DNA of 64,000 bases, taken from the NCBI RefSeq assembly GCF_010206195.1, contig NZ_VIQT01000018.1:45237-109236 (forward strand). The letters are read 5' to 3'. The position numbers and the translations under genes were made by a program. This stretch comes from Anaerotruncus colihominis (GTDB taxonomy: Bacteria > Bacillota > Clostridia > Oscillospirales > Ruminococcaceae). The notes under the pieces are model-generated. The model ran no database searches. It saw nothing but the letters and a program-made list of their open reading frames with translations, and was not told where the DNA came from. Below, piece after piece: positions 1 to 9,319 of the stretch; the first letter of the stretch is position 1, and each line of letters opens with the position of its first letter.

Positions 1-797
1 GCACAGTTGATATCCCCCCGGTATCCGCCGGCCGTGGCCCAAAAGCCAAGATACGGCAGTTGCCCCGGATCGTAGCAAAGCAGCGCGCGCACCCCCGACC
101 GGGGATATTCATAGCCGCATCGGCCGGCGTGAACACGTCCGTGGGCATAAAACTTGAGCTGCCCGTCGGGCGGCATCCGCGACAGGTTGACCTGGCCGCT
201 CGGCCCTTCAGCCAGCGGCCAGGGCAGCAGCGCGTTCCGCTGCCCCAGCCAGTCACTGGTGAAAGCGTTCTGTACCTGCGTCACGCCGGGCGGCAGCAAA
301 ATACGCATATCCGGCTCGCACCGCGCCAACAGATGGCAGACCCACAACGCCGGAAGGTCGCGGGCCGTTGGGTTTTCAATCCGGTAACGGCAGGACAGCC
401 GCTCCCCCTCCAGGGAAAAATGTTTCTCATAGCGGTAACCCAGAACCGGGCTGTGATAGGAAAGAAGGATACCGCCGCCGTCCATCTTCGGTTCGAACGC
501 AGCCGACCACAGTTCCCCATGATCGGGATAGGAAAGCGTCTCACCGGCCGTTTCGAACACGCAGGCGTCCACGGTCGGAAACGCCTCGTCAAACCCGCAC
601 GCCTCGAACAGGGAGAAATCATCCCCGCGCCCGGCACGGCTGAAAACGCCCTTTGGATTTTGAAAAAGCAGCTCAAACCCCCGCGGCTTGTAAATCAGCG
701 AAGCGACTTTGCCGCCATGCGCCGGCAAAACAACGGCTGAAAGCGCCTCGTTCTCAAGCATCCAGCCGTCGGCGCCCATAAAATCAATCCGCCGCAT
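1..797 (-). CDS. Aldose 1-epimerase-like protein (3' end beyond window)
   Basis: An open frame on the minus strand starts at the ATG at 797 (MRRIDFMGADGWMLENEA) and runs without a stop to the left edge, so the C-terminus is missing. The visible 265 residues have the galactose-mutarotase look: an early AHGGKVASLIYK segment, then SYPDHGELWSAAF and a later LGFWATAGGYRGDINC stretch. Enzymes of this fold bind sugars and often interconvert anomers. It is the last visible gene of a leftward set with a DUF5107 protein and a creatininase-family enzyme, so a role in sugar handling beside the AraFGH-like importer is plausible. The substrate cannot be told. Confidence 0.75.
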   Translation of the reverse strand, partial: MRRIDFMGADGWMLENEALSAVVLPAHGGKVASLIYKPRGFELLFQNPKGVFSRAGRGDDFSLFEACGFDEAFPTVDACVFETAGETLSYPDHGELWSAAFEPKMDGGGILLSYHSPVLGYRYEKHFSLEGERLSCRYRIENPTARDLPALWVCHLLARCEPDMRILLPPGVTQVQNAFTSDWLGQRNALLPWPLAEGPSGQVNLSRMPPDGQLKFYAHGRVHAGRCGYEYPRSGVRALLCYDPGQLPYLGFWATAGGYRGDINC

Positions 798-814
798 ACA
801 GTGCTCCTCCGTGA

Positions 815-3800
815 TTAAAAATCCGGCTTCATGCCGCGATGGATCCGCACGCCCATATGGTTTGCATCCAGCCGCTCCGCTTCAGCGAAGCAGGCGCCGG
901 CGCGCGCCGCGTCCCCTTTGCCGAGCAACCCCAGGCCGCGCATGAACAGGCAGTGCACGCGGTTGCGTACATCGAGATCCTCCTCGAAAATTTGCAGATC
1001 AGGCAGCGACACCGCAAAGTAATCGATCTTGACATGATCCTGCAAATGCTGTTCCGCATAGTCCACCAGCTTATTGAAGCGTCCAAGCGCGCCATGCTCG
1101 TCGCCAAGCGCCCGATGCGCCAGACCCTGATAGAAAATCATCTCCGGCGGCTGGTCGTTATAGTACATCATCCCGGCCGGCTCGCTAAGTCCCACGCACG
1201 CTTTTTTCAGGCAGCGTTCGGATTCCTGCGCGTTGTCAAGCCTGCGTTCGGCCAGCCCCAGATAATAGTAGATGTCGTTTTCCTGCGCGCCGGCAAGTTT
1301 CCCCTCGCCCAGGCTGTGCGGATAAACGGTGGCCCGGCGCAGCAGTCCTGCCGCCTTTTGTGGGTCGCCGGCCGCCAGCGCCCGCTTTGCAAGCTCCGTC
1401 AGCGCCAGCCGGTACTGGGCAGGCACCTTGCCTTCGCCGCCCTCCCACGGATGGAACTGGCGGCCCAGAAGCATTTCAAGCGCCTGTTCATGCCGCCCAA
1501 GCGCATTATACAGGGTGATGTATTCCAAATACAGGTCATCCCGCTGCAAAACGCATTCCCGGTTTTCCTCCAGCGCCTTAAGACGCTCGGGAGCGCCCAT
1601 CCCGCGCTTTTTGCGCAGTTGATCCAATTCCATCAGTACGCGCGCGTCCGTCCGGTCGAGGGCGAACGCCTGTTCCATCTCGTCAAGCGCGTCGGCCGGA
1701 CGGCCGCATTTGTTAAAGTACGCAAGCGCAAGGTTGCGGCGCACGGTCGGAAACCGGCCATCCAGCGCGCGGGAACGTTCCCAGCAGTCAATTGCCTGCG
1801 CATATTGCCGTTTGTCGTACCAAAGATTTCCGAGGTAATACCAGCCCTTGGCGTCGTCCGGATTTTTATCAAGCGCCCGGGTAAGCGCAAGCAGATCCTC
1901 CAGACGGTGCGGGAAGCAGTAATCGGAGGGCGCGGATGCGGCGGCTTCGCGCTGGCGCGCGGCCTCGTCCTGTTTTCCCTGCCGCTCGCAGAAACCGGCC
2001 AAATAATAATGCACCAGCGGATAACGCTGCCCGGCCTCGGACGCCGCTGTCAAAACCTCCGCCGCCTCGTCATAAAGCCCCGCGTCTGCGTAGGTGAGCG
2101 CCAGCTCGATACACCAGTTTGGATTTCCGCTGATTGATGTAAGCAGCTGAGCGCGCGTCTCGCCACCCAATTCATAGCGCGCCGCGCAGTCGATCGGGTC
2201 GATCGTCAGGCTCTCTTGCGCCAGGGCCAGCGCAGCCTGTTCCCGCCCGAGGCGGCGCAGCAGCGCCGCCTTGAGTGCGCGCGCTTTTAAGTTGTGCGCG
2301 CCCTGCACCAAGCTGCGCTCCACATGGGAAAGCGCCAAATCAAAATCCCCCTGCGCCGCTTTGACGCAGGCCATGGCGTAAAACGCCGGGGCCTGCCACG
2401 CGCCGCTCCAGGTCGCTTTATAGAGTGCGTCATACGCCTCGTCAAGACGTCCCATCCATTTCAGGCAGACACCGAGGTTATAATACGGCTCGCTGTCGTA
2501 GGGATTTGGGTTGGAGCGGGTATACTTGGCGATGGCGGCGCGAAAATGGCGCTGTGCCTGTTCAAAGCAGCCGCGCCGCATCATCAGCAGGCCATAGGCG
2601 TTGTTGATGCGCGCATCGGTCGGGTCGCGCCGCAGCCCTTCGAGATAATAGTCCTCCGGCAAATAAGTCGCGTGACGGTACTGCTCGATATGCTGCCCAT
2701 AAAGGAACAGATCCTCATTGGTGCGCGCGTCCGCCGGGTCGGGAGCAGCCTTGGCCGGGTCGGGCGTCTTTTCGATGCGCTCCGGCTCGGGCGTATAGCT
2801 CACCAGCAGGCGTCCCTGCGCGTCGAATACCCGCAGCGTCAAAGCGGTCGGATCGCCGCCCGCATCCGGGACAAGTTCTGTCAGCATACTGACCGGTGAG
2901 AGGTCGAGCGTCCGCTCCCAGAGTGTTTGGCCGCCCTTTTCAAGCGCGACCCGCGCGCCGGGAAATTCGCCGCTGGCGTATACGGCCAGATCAGCCGTCT
3001 GCCCGTCCAGCTCAAGACGCACAGCCGCGTCGACCGACGCGCATTTGATCATTCCAACTTCCTTGTAGGGCATGAAATACTGTGTAAAGGTCTTTTCCTC
3101 ATACGGCGCAAGCCACGTGAAATCCGGCTGATTATCAGTAAAGCATCCCGTCATCAATTCGACATATGGACCGTCCTCATCCGTCAGGTTGCGGTCCCAC
3201 GCCTGCCCGAAGTCGCCACAGCCCCAGGTCCACTGTTTCTTACCGGGCGCGATATGGTGATCGGCCACATGCAGGATACCGGCGCGCCGGCTGTGGTCGT
3301 AGCCTCCCACAAAGTCGTAGTCCGAATGATACGCCATATAGGAGGTCGGCACCGGGATATTTTTATAGCGGGAGATATCGACGCCCGCGGAGTAATCCTG
3401 CTTATAGTAAACACCCGTCGCAATCGGGAAGCGCGAGACGTCGCGCTTGCCGTGATCCATCACCGCATGTACGTCGGGCGGAAAGACCGACTGTGTGTCG
3501 TCATTGACCGGTACGGCCGGGTTGGCCCACCAGAGGAAGGTCTGCGGCAGGCTGGTGCTGTTGTAGATCTGCGCGTCAATTTTGATGTACGCCTTGTCGG
3601 GAAAAATAGTGAAGGACGCCGTACCGCGCGTGCGGAACATGTTTTCCGTCTCGCCGACCACGACAGTGCAGCTGCCGTCCGGGTTCTCCCGGATCGTGCA
3701 GTCGACCGGGTCAAAGGTGCTCGGGCGGTGGTGTTGCGGCCAGTTGAATTCGATTCCGCCGCTGATCCACGGCCCGGTCAGCCCGACGAGCGCGGGCTTG

Positions 3801-4111
3801 ATCACGTGGTTATAGTAAACAAAATCGTAGCCGTTCGTTTTGTCATACGCGCGCTGAATCCGGCCGCCCAATTCGGGCAGGACCATTACAAACAGATATT
3901 TATTTTCCAGGCAGAGCGCCTGGTAGGTGCGATCCACCTTTTCATCATAGATTTTATCAATAACGCTGTGCGGGTACACCCGGCCGCTGCTGCCCTGATA
4001 CACCCGTTTTTCCAGAAACATCGGGTTTTTATCGGGCTTGCCGACCGGATACGTCGGAATCACCACGTTTTCCCGCCAGACGGCTACGCCTTCGGCAATC
4101 TGTCTCATCAT
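815..4111 (-). CDS. DUF5107 domain protein with C-terminal TPR repeats
   Basis: About 1,098 residues. The N-terminal third matches the DUF5107 sugar-mutarotase-like family (for example WISGGIEFNWPQHHR and FLWWANPAVPVN), and the C-terminal two thirds are tandem tetratricopeptide helices (for example YYNLGVCLKWMGRLDEAYDA and GWYYLGNLWYDKRQYAQAI). No signal peptide is visible, so it is probably cytosolic. A TTG at 4171 overlaps the upstream stop, but an AGGAGG at 4123-4128 sits 11 bases before the ATG at 4111, so I prefer that start. The function of this fusion family is not established; its neighbours suggest carbohydrate metabolism. Confidence 0.85.
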   Translation of the reverse strand: MMRQIAEGVAVWRENVVIPTYPVGKPDKNPMFLEKRVYQGSSGRVYPHSVIDKIYDEKVDRTYQALCLENKYLFVMVLPELGGRIQRAYDKTNGYDFVYYNHVIKPALVGLTGPWISGGIEFNWPQHHRPSTFDPVDCTIRENPDGSCTVVVGETENMFRTRGTASFTIFPDKAYIKIDAQIYNSTSLPQTFLWWANPAVPVNDDTQSVFPPDVHAVMDHGKRDVSRFPIATGVYYKQDYSAGVDISRYKNIPVPTSYMAYHSDYDFVGGYDHSRRAGILHVADHHIAPGKKQWTWGCGDFGQAWDRNLTDEDGPYVELMTGCFTDNQPDFTWLAPYEEKTFTQYFMPYKEVGMIKCASVDAAVRLELDGQTADLAVYASGEFPGARVALEKGGQTLWERTLDLSPVSMLTELVPDAGGDPTALTLRVFDAQGRLLVSYTPEPERIEKTPDPAKAAPDPADARTNEDLFLYGQHIEQYRHATYLPEDYYLEGLRRDPTDARINNAYGLLMMRRGCFEQAQRHFRAAIAKYTRSNPNPYDSEPYYNLGVCLKWMGRLDEAYDALYKATWSGAWQAPAFYAMACVKAAQGDFDLALSHVERSLVQGAHNLKARALKAALLRRLGREQAALALAQESLTIDPIDCAARYELGGETRAQLLTSISGNPNWCIELALTYADAGLYDEAAEVLTAASEAGQRYPLVHYYLAGFCERQGKQDEAARQREAAASAPSDYCFPHRLEDLLALTRALDKNPDDAKGWYYLGNLWYDKRQYAQAIDCWERSRALDGRFPTVRRNLALAYFNKCGRPADALDEMEQAFALDRTDARVLMELDQLRKKRGMGAPERLKALEENRECVLQRDDLYLEYITLYNALGRHEQALEMLLGRQFHPWEGGEGKVPAQYRLALTELAKRALAAGDPQKAAGLLRRATVYPHSLGEGKLAGAQENDIYYYLGLAERRLDNAQESERCLKKACVGLSEPAGMMYYNDQPPEMIFYQGLAHRALGDEHGALGRFNKLVDYAEQHLQDHVKIDYFAVSLPDLQIFEEDLDVRNRVHCLFMRGLGLLGKGDAARAGACFAEAERLDANHMGVRIHRGMKPDF

Positions 4112-4167
4112 CGCATCCATATCCTCCTGGAAAATTTTTTGCGGCCGCACCGCGTCCGGGACCGCCC

Positions 4168-4968
4168 TCAATTTTTTGCGGGTTCTCGCCCGCTAAACGC
4201 CTGCTCGACCAGGCGCACGCACTGATTCACCGTATATTCCACAATCTGCGCGCCCAAATCCGGGGTTGCGTCGCGCGGGTCATACCGGACGCTAAAATCC
4301 GCGTTCGGGCCTTTTTCGAATGTCTCGCTGTCCGCAATCCCCCACCGCGTGTTGTAAAGCTTCTGTGGCTTTGACGGCAGGCGGTCCAGTTCGACCGCCT
4401 CCGGACAGAGGTGGGCGAAGATCGCAGTCTCCGCCAGCCCCGCGTGTCCCAACCCGGCGCCGCAGCCGTCAAACAGGGCCATAATGGTCATCACACATCG
4501 CCCGTTCTGTGCCGACAGCTCCCGGCTGACGCGTTCCAAAATTTCGACCTGTGCGTCCGCTCCGTGGCCGTTGAGCAGCACCACCTGGGAAAATCCCATT
4601 TCAATCAGCATCTGCGCCTGCTGGCGGATGATCGCCTCAAATAAATCGGGGGGCCAGTAAAAGCTGGCTACGCTGTTTTGAGGAAAATCCATCCCAACGA
4701 TCCGTTCATCTCCCAAAAAGCCGAGCTTTCTGAGCGTTTCCGGGCTACGCGGCGTTTCGGTTCCGATATACAGCGGCGGCATGACGACCCCGCCAGTGCG
4801 GCGGGCCGCCTCCAGCGCGACCGCATGGGCGTTAATTGTGTCCATCCCCATGCCCATATGCGGCCCATGCCATTCCATGCTGCCCACCGGCAGGTAGACC
4901 AGGCTTCGGCCTTTTACCGCCTCGAGCAGTTCCGCCGGGACCATGGTTTCAAATCGAATTTTTCGCAT
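4168..4968 (-). CDS. Creatininase family amidohydrolase
   Basis: 266 residues with the family signature PVGSMEWHGPHMGMGMD near residues 28-43, giving the expected metal ligands Glu32, His34 and Asp43, and the second motif NGHG at 133-136. Members are di-metal hydrolases acting on creatinine or other cyclic amides; many in sugar loci have unknown substrates. The gene lies after the terminator that closes the ABC transporter operon, and its TGA overlaps the first possible start of the DUF5107 gene, so the two are probably co-transcribed. The family is clear; the substrate is not. Confidence 0.85.
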   Translation of the reverse strand: MRKIRFETMVPAELLEAVKGRSLVYLPVGSMEWHGPHMGMGMDTINAHAVALEAARRTGGVVMPPLYIGTETPRSPETLRKLGFLGDERIVGMDFPQNSVASFYWPPDLFEAIIRQQAQMLIEMGFSQVVLLNGHGADAQVEILERVSRELSAQNGRCVMTIMALFDGCGAGLGHAGLAETAIFAHLCPEAVELDRLPSKPQKLYNTRWGIADSETFEKGPNADFSVRYDPRDATPDLGAQIVEYTVNQCVRLVEQAFSGREPAKN

Positions 4969-5008
4969 GTTATCACTCTCTTTTTTATCCGACGGGACAA
5001 TTTAATCC

Positions 5009-5048
5009 AAAAAGAGGGCCGCGCAGCAGGATTTGATGCTCCGCGGCC
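5009..5048 (-). terminator. Rho-independent terminator after the ABC transporter operon
   Basis: Arms 5017-5028 and 5037-5048 pair over 12 positions with one mismatch around an 8-base loop. Read on the minus strand, the hairpin is followed by a T5 run (5009-5013). It separates the sugar-binding protein gene from the creatininase gene. Confidence 0.8.
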
Positions 5049-5111
5049 TTATGAAAGCCTATTTAAAAATCCCCTGCCAACAGGTCTTGGAACCTCTTTC
5101 GCCGGGCGGGA

Positions 5112-6197
5112 TTATCCGTTTACATATTCCGGCATGATGCTTGCCAGATCGTCGCCATACTCAACGATGGTCGCGCCGACGGCATATGTCTCGGGGATTT
5201 CGGTCCCGTTCTCAAGGTAGTCGATCATCTCCTGCGCGGCCGTTCCGCCAATGTCGCGCGCCGAGAAGTAGGCCGCTGCGCGGAAGCAGGAGTCAGGGTT
5301 TTCAAATTCGTCCGGGCACAGGTATGCGCCAAGGCCCATGACCATCGAATCGGCGCCGAGTCCGGCTGATTCAATCGCGCGCGCGGCGCCCTGGCTGCTC
5401 TCGTCGGAAACACCGAGCACCAGCCATTTTTTGATCTCAGGATGGCCGGTGATCACCGCGTTGGCAGCCTGGTTGCCGTCCTCGGCGGAGGTGTCGCAGT
5501 CGGCGCGGAAGATACGGGATTCAGGGAAATCAGGCAGACCCTCAGAGAGAGCCGCCAGCTCGCCCTCGGTGCGCGGCACGCAGGAGGAAACGGTGTCGGC
5601 CGTCATCAGCAGGATGCCGAAGCTCTCGTCGCCGGCGAGGTTGTTCTCCTTGATATAGTTGACGCCCCACTCGCCGGCAGCCTTGCCGATGCTGAAGCCG
5701 TCGATTCCAACCCATGGCGCCAGCTTGGAGCCGTCCTCAGTTTCAAGGGCGTCGTCGACCGCGATGACAGGGATGCCCGCTTGGGTGAGCATATCGACGG
5801 TCGTCTGGCTCAGGTTCTGGTCCGGCAGGCAGACAAGCACGCCGTCGACCTTATCCGCGATCACCGTGTTGAGCAGGTCCATATACGTCGCAGCATTCTG
5901 GTTGCAGTCCATAAACTTCCAGGTGTAGCCGGCTTCCTCAGCCACCTTCTGGGAGGCTGCGCCCTCCTGGATAAACCAGGTCGCCGTACCCATCTTGTAG
6001 ATGCCGACGATCGTCTTACCGCCTGTGGATGAGGGATCGGCGGGCGCGCTCTGCGCCGGCGCAGAGGCGTCGTTTGCCGGCGCGGACGGCGCTGCCGCGG
6101 AGGACGAGGCCGTCGTGGAACCGCCGCAGGCGGTCATCGCCGCCAGCATCGCCGCAAAAAGACCTGTCGCAAGTGCTTTCAGAAATGATTTTTTCAT
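5112..6197 (-). CDS. Sugar ABC transporter substrate-binding lipoprotein, AraF-like
   Basis: 361 residues with a lipoprotein signal (MKKSFLKALATGL then MTACGG, lipobox Cys24) and a Thr/Ser/Ala/Pro-rich tether. The mature part follows the L-arabinose-binding protein pattern: WFIQEGAASQKVAEEAGY, then GIPVIAVDD, and WLVLGVSDESSQGAARAIE near the ligand-exchanging loop. AraF-type proteins bind L-arabinose, D-fucose or D-galactose. The galactonate-dehydratase genes across the divergent promoter make galactose or a related sugar a reasonable guess. It is the third gene of the importer operon, after the ATPase and permease. Confidence 0.85.
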   Translation of the reverse strand: MKKSFLKALATGLFAAMLAAMTACGGSTTASSSAAAPSAPANDASAPAQSAPADPSSTGGKTIVGIYKMGTATWFIQEGAASQKVAEEAGYTWKFMDCNQNAATYMDLLNTVIADKVDGVLVCLPDQNLSQTTVDMLTQAGIPVIAVDDALETEDGSKLAPWVGIDGFSIGKAAGEWGVNYIKENNLAGDESFGILLMTADTVSSCVPRTEGELAALSEGLPDFPESRIFRADCDTSAEDGNQAANAVITGHPEIKKWLVLGVSDESSQGAARAIESAGLGADSMVMGLGAYLCPDEFENPDSCFRAAAYFSARDIGGTAAQEMIDYLENGTEIPETYAVGATIVEYGDDLASIMPEYVNG

Positions 6198-6233
6198 AGT
6201 TCTTCTCCTTTGCTAATCAGTTTCTGTATGAGA

Positions 6234-6252
6234 GCGGGCGTCCGCCGCCCGC
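6234..6252 (-). promoter_or_regulatory. Intercistronic hairpin before the binding-protein gene
   Basis: GCGGGCG (6234-6240) pairs with CGCCCGC (6246-6252) around a 5-base loop, in the gap between permease and binding-protein genes. Such hairpins often stabilise the binding-protein message. No T-run follows, so it is unlikely to be a full terminator. Confidence 0.4.
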
Positions 6253-6277
6253 GGGGATCCTTTTGAATCAGATCGCA

Positions 6278-7303
6278 TCAGGCGCGCGCCTTCTTGTTCG
6301 GGAGCTGCGCGCCGCGCGCGGCCATGCTTTCCTCAAGCGCGCGCTTGTCGCGGGTATGTTTGCGGTAAAAGTCGAATGCCAGAGCCACCACCAACAGCCC
6401 GCCCTGCGCAACCTGCTGCCAGAATGTCTGCACGCCGACCATATTCAGCCCGGTCTTAAAGCCCTGGAGCACAAGCATTCCCAGGAAAGTGCCGAAGATT
6501 GTACCCACGCCGCCGGTAAAGGCCGTTCCGCCCAGGACGGCGGCCGTGATGGCGTCAAACTCCAGGCCGTTGCAGGCCGAAGGCTGCCCGGAATTCATGC
6601 GTGCGGCCAGCAGCACACCGGCGAAAGCGGCAAGCCCCGATTCAATGATGTGCAGCTTAAAGATGATACGCGTCGGGTTGAGTCCGGCCAGGCGCGCCGC
6701 ATAGGTATTGCCGCCGAGCACGTAGATGCTGCGCCCGAAATACGTTTTGCTCAATATGATGCCGAACACGATGAAGGCGATCAGGAGGAGCAGGACCGGC
6801 ACCGGCAGAATGCCGAAGATACGGTAATTTCCGAATTTAATAAACGTCTTGTCGCTGATGGCCACCGCCTTGCCGTTACAGAGGATATAAGCGATGCCGC
6901 GTACCACTGACATGGTGGCCAGCGTCGCGATAAAGGGCTGTAACTTGAGGACGGTGACAAGCCCTGCATTCACCGCGCCGACCAGAAAACCCGCACAGAC
7001 CGCGATGGCCAGCGCCAGGATCGCCGGAACGCCCTCGCGCGCGAGGATCGCCGCAAGTACGCCGGCGCAGGCCGCTACGGAACCGGCCGACAGATCGTTC
7101 TGATTTGCAATGATCAGGTTTGTTTCGCCGATTGCCACAAATCCGGTCAGGGAACAGGCGATCAGGATATTGATCATGTTCGCGCTGGTTACATAGTTGT
7201 GGTTGAGCGCGCCGAACAAAACCACCAGAAGCACCATTGCCACAATCAGCGTGATCTTGTCGGCAAAGTCGCTTTTTTTCAGTTTATACATCAGGTTATT
7301 CAT
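6278..7303 (-). CDS. Sugar ABC transporter permease, AraH/RbsC family
   Basis: 341 residues with about nine hydrophobic segments and family motifs such as NLIIANQNDLSAGSVAACAG, KLQPFIATLATMSVVRGIAY and the cytoplasmic-loop stretch YVLGGNTYAARLAGLNP. It forms the membrane channel of a carbohydrate importer of the ribose/arabinose/galactose class. The start ATG at 7303 follows an AGGAGG-type site, 18 bases after the ATPase gene stop. Positively charged residues fill the C-terminal tail (KKARA). Confidence 0.9.
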   Translation of the reverse strand: MNNLMYKLKKSDFADKITLIVAMVLLVVLFGALNHNYVTSANMINILIACSLTGFVAIGETNLIIANQNDLSAGSVAACAGVLAAILAREGVPAILALAIAVCAGFLVGAVNAGLVTVLKLQPFIATLATMSVVRGIAYILCNGKAVAISDKTFIKFGNYRIFGILPVPVLLLLIAFIVFGIILSKTYFGRSIYVLGGNTYAARLAGLNPTRIIFKLHIIESGLAAFAGVLLAARMNSGQPSACNGLEFDAITAAVLGGTAFTGGVGTIFGTFLGMLVLQGFKTGLNMVGVQTFWQQVAQGGLLVVALAFDFYRKHTRDKRALEESMAARGAQLPNKKARA

Positions 7304-7321
7304 TCTCGCTGTTCCTCCTGC

Positions 7322-8833
7322 TTATTGCTCCGCATTCTGCGGGACGCTGGCCATCGCGTATTTCAAAATGAGTTCCTCGCTGAAACCGCCGCGGCTGATT
7401 TCGCCGCTGATCCGGCCCTCCCGCATGACGATGATCCGGTCGGAAAGCCCGATAACCTCAGGCAGCTCGGAGGAAATGACGATGACGGCCATCCCCTGCT
7501 GCGCGCACGCGGCGATGATCCTGTAAAATTCCGCCTTGGCGCCCACGTCGATGCCCTTGGTCGGCTCATCCAGAATCAGCACCTTTGGATGCGTTTCCAG
7601 CCAACGGGCGAGGATAACCTTCTGTTGGTTGCCGCCCGAAAGCTGTGCGATCAGCTTATCCGAATTCGGCGTTTTAATGTTGAGTTCAGCGATCTCCCGC
7701 CGGGCGATTTCCTCCTCCTTGTCGGTCATCACAAATCCGATCCGGCTCACAAGCTTTTTAAGCATCGAAACGGTGATGTTGCCGCGCACGGAGATGTTGG
7801 GCAGGATGCCCTGCATTTTGCGGTCTTCCGGCACCATCGCGAAACCGAGTGCAAGCGCCTGCGCAGGGGATTTCGGCTGTATGGCGCGCCCCTCAAGTTC
7901 AATCGATCCGCTGTATACCGGATCAAGCCCGAACAGCGCGCGCATGACCTCGGTGCGGCCCGCGCCGACCAGCCCGGCAAAGCCGAGGATTTCGCCGCGG
8001 TGCGCGGTAAACGATACGCCGCTCACAAACGGCGTGCACAGCTCCTTCACCTCGAGGATCGCCTCGCCGGGATGTTCGCTGCGCGGCAGGGCGTCGTAAA
8101 TATCGCCAAGCGAACGCCCCACCATCAGACGGATCATCTGATCCTCGGGGGTAGTTGCCTGATCCACAATCTCAACAAGACGGCCGTCCTTGAAAATAAT
8201 GACCTTCTGCGCGACCTGAGCGATCTCATTCATGCGGTGGGAAACATAGAAAATGATCTTCCCTTCAGCACGCAACTGGCGGATGATATCGAACAGGAGA
8301 TCGATCTCGTTGTCGCTCAGGCTGGCGGTCGGCTCGTCAAACGCAATGATATTGGAATCGCGGCTGACGGCTTTCATGATCTCCACCATCTGCTGATGAG
8401 CAATGCTCAGGCTCCCCACCTTTGTTTCCGGGTTGATATTCAGCCCAAAGCGTTTGGCGATTTCAGCGGTACGCCGGTTCATCAGCGCGAAATCGACCAG
8501 GCCGTTTTTCTTTTTTGGCCAGTCGCCCAGGAAGATGTTCTCCGCCACCGTCATATCCATCAAAATCTGACGCTCCTGATAGATCACGCTCACACCGTGC
8601 GCGATCGCTTCCCTGGGGGTGGCAAAGTGGATTGGCTGTCCGTTGATCAGATATTCCCCAAAGTCCGGTTGATAATCGCCGTTTAAGATTTTCAGCAGTG
8701 TGGATTTGCCCGCGCCGTTCTCGCCGAGAAACGCGTAAACCTGTCCGCTCTGCGCACAGAAGTTGATATCGTCCAACGCCTTGACGCCGGGAAAAAACTT
8801 GCTGATATGCCTGAATTCCACAGAATTGCCCAT
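7322..8833 (-). CDS. Sugar ABC transporter ATP-binding protein, AraG-like (two cassettes)
   Basis: 503 residues holding two ABC cassettes, as usual for CUT2 importers. The first has Walker A GENGAGKST at about 37-45 and Walker B IIAFDEPTASL. The second has the degenerate Walker A GLVGAGRTEV, the signature LSGGNQQK and Walker B VLILDEPTKGID. The start at 8833 is chosen because AGGAGG lies 10 bases upstream; an in-frame ATG at 8857 lacks a good site. This is the first gene of the leftward operon, directly behind the promoter and operator at 8878-8933. Confidence 0.9.
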   Translation of the reverse strand: MGNSVEFRHISKFFPGVKALDDINFCAQSGQVYAFLGENGAGKSTLLKILNGDYQPDFGEYLINGQPIHFATPREAIAHGVSVIYQERQILMDMTVAENIFLGDWPKKKNGLVDFALMNRRTAEIAKRFGLNINPETKVGSLSIAHQQMVEIMKAVSRDSNIIAFDEPTASLSDNEIDLLFDIIRQLRAEGKIIFYVSHRMNEIAQVAQKVIIFKDGRLVEIVDQATTPEDQMIRLMVGRSLGDIYDALPRSEHPGEAILEVKELCTPFVSGVSFTAHRGEILGFAGLVGAGRTEVMRALFGLDPVYSGSIELEGRAIQPKSPAQALALGFAMVPEDRKMQGILPNISVRGNITVSMLKKLVSRIGFVMTDKEEEIARREIAELNIKTPNSDKLIAQLSGGNQQKVILARWLETHPKVLILDEPTKGIDVGAKAEFYRIIAACAQQGMAVIVISSELPEVIGLSDRIIVMREGRISGEISRGGFSEELILKYAMASVPQNAEQ

Positions 8834-8877
8834 CCTGGTACAGCCTCCTTCCCGCATTCTGCGGTCTTTTTTGCATT

Positions 8878-8895
8878 TGTGTTTACGTTAACACA
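8878..8895. promoter_or_regulatory. Near-palindromic operator, left site
   Basis: TGTGTTTACGTTAACACA is an 18 bp inverted repeat with 16 of 18 symmetric positions, centred on ACGT. It lies just downstream of the leftward -10 box, where a LacI-family repressor would block initiation. A related half-conserved copy sits at the same relative place of the rightward promoter. Confidence 0.65.
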
Positions 8896-8903
8896 ACGGC
8901 CTT

Positions 8904-8933
8904 ATTATAGGCTTCAAAGCACACCTCTGTCAA
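8904..8933 (-). promoter_or_regulatory. Sigma-A promoter for the sugar ABC operon
   Basis: On the minus strand TTGACA (8928-8933) and TATAAT (8904-8909) are separated by 18 bases. Both hexamers are perfect consensus. Confidence 0.8.
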
Positions 8934-9149
8934 TATTTTGAGAAATATTCATCGTTTTATATTAAAAATTAGTATTTTTTTATTCATTTACTCCAAATCA
9001 TTTCTTTCTATAACATTTTTGAATCCACACGCAAACAGGAGCAGTTTCTATTGACTCTGCTTTCTGTGAAAAGCATCTCAAAAATTAAATTCAAATTTGC
9101 ACTTTATCACTAAATTATAAGTTTATTTTGTGAATTTTTTAGCAAATAC
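8934..9149. other. AT-rich spacer between divergent promoters
   Basis: About 215 bases of AT-rich DNA with several A and T runs, no open frame with a ribosome site and no clear hairpin. It separates two divergent promoters and could be bent or bind regulators, but I see no specific motif. Confidence 0.5.
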
Positions 9150-9177
9150 TTGCCTATACAAAAAAACATGCTATAAT
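9150..9177 (+). promoter_or_regulatory. Sigma-A promoter for the SDR-dgoD-lactonase operon
   Basis: TTGCCT (9150-9155) and TATAAT (9172-9177) with a 16-base spacer, about 140 bases upstream of the SDR start, leaving a long leader. Confidence 0.7.
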
Positions 9178-9178
9178 T

Positions 9179-9196
9179 GCAGTTAACGTACACACA
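9179..9196. promoter_or_regulatory. Operator, right site
   Basis: GCAGTTAACGTACACACA shares the TTAACGT core and ACACA end with the near-palindrome at 8878-8895 and lies directly after the rightward -10 box. One arm is well conserved and the other is weak. Both probably bind the LacI-family protein encoded at 12209. Confidence 0.5.
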
Positions 9197-9319
9197 AATT
9201 GAAATCTCCTTGTTTTGACCTCAGACGCGCGCTTATCCCCCACAGCGTGCAGCACCGCGCGCCTCCGGAGGGGGATGCGGGCCAAAGCATGGATTTTAAG
9301 AAAAAAGGAGAGGATCGGT

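Noticed and set aside
839..2137. Long plus-strand frame (432 codons) opposite the DUF5107-TPR gene
   Set aside because: Lies fully inside a well-supported gene on the other strand, has no ribosome site and an Arg/His-rich composition typical of an antisense shadow.
2927..4225. Second long plus-strand frame (432 codons) in the same gene
   Set aside because: Same reason; no family-like motifs, and the opposite strand encodes a recognisable domain.
7199..8686. Long plus-strand frame (495 codons) opposite the AraG-like ATPase
   Set aside because: The ATPase strand has two full sets of Walker motifs; the antisense frame has none and no ribosome site.
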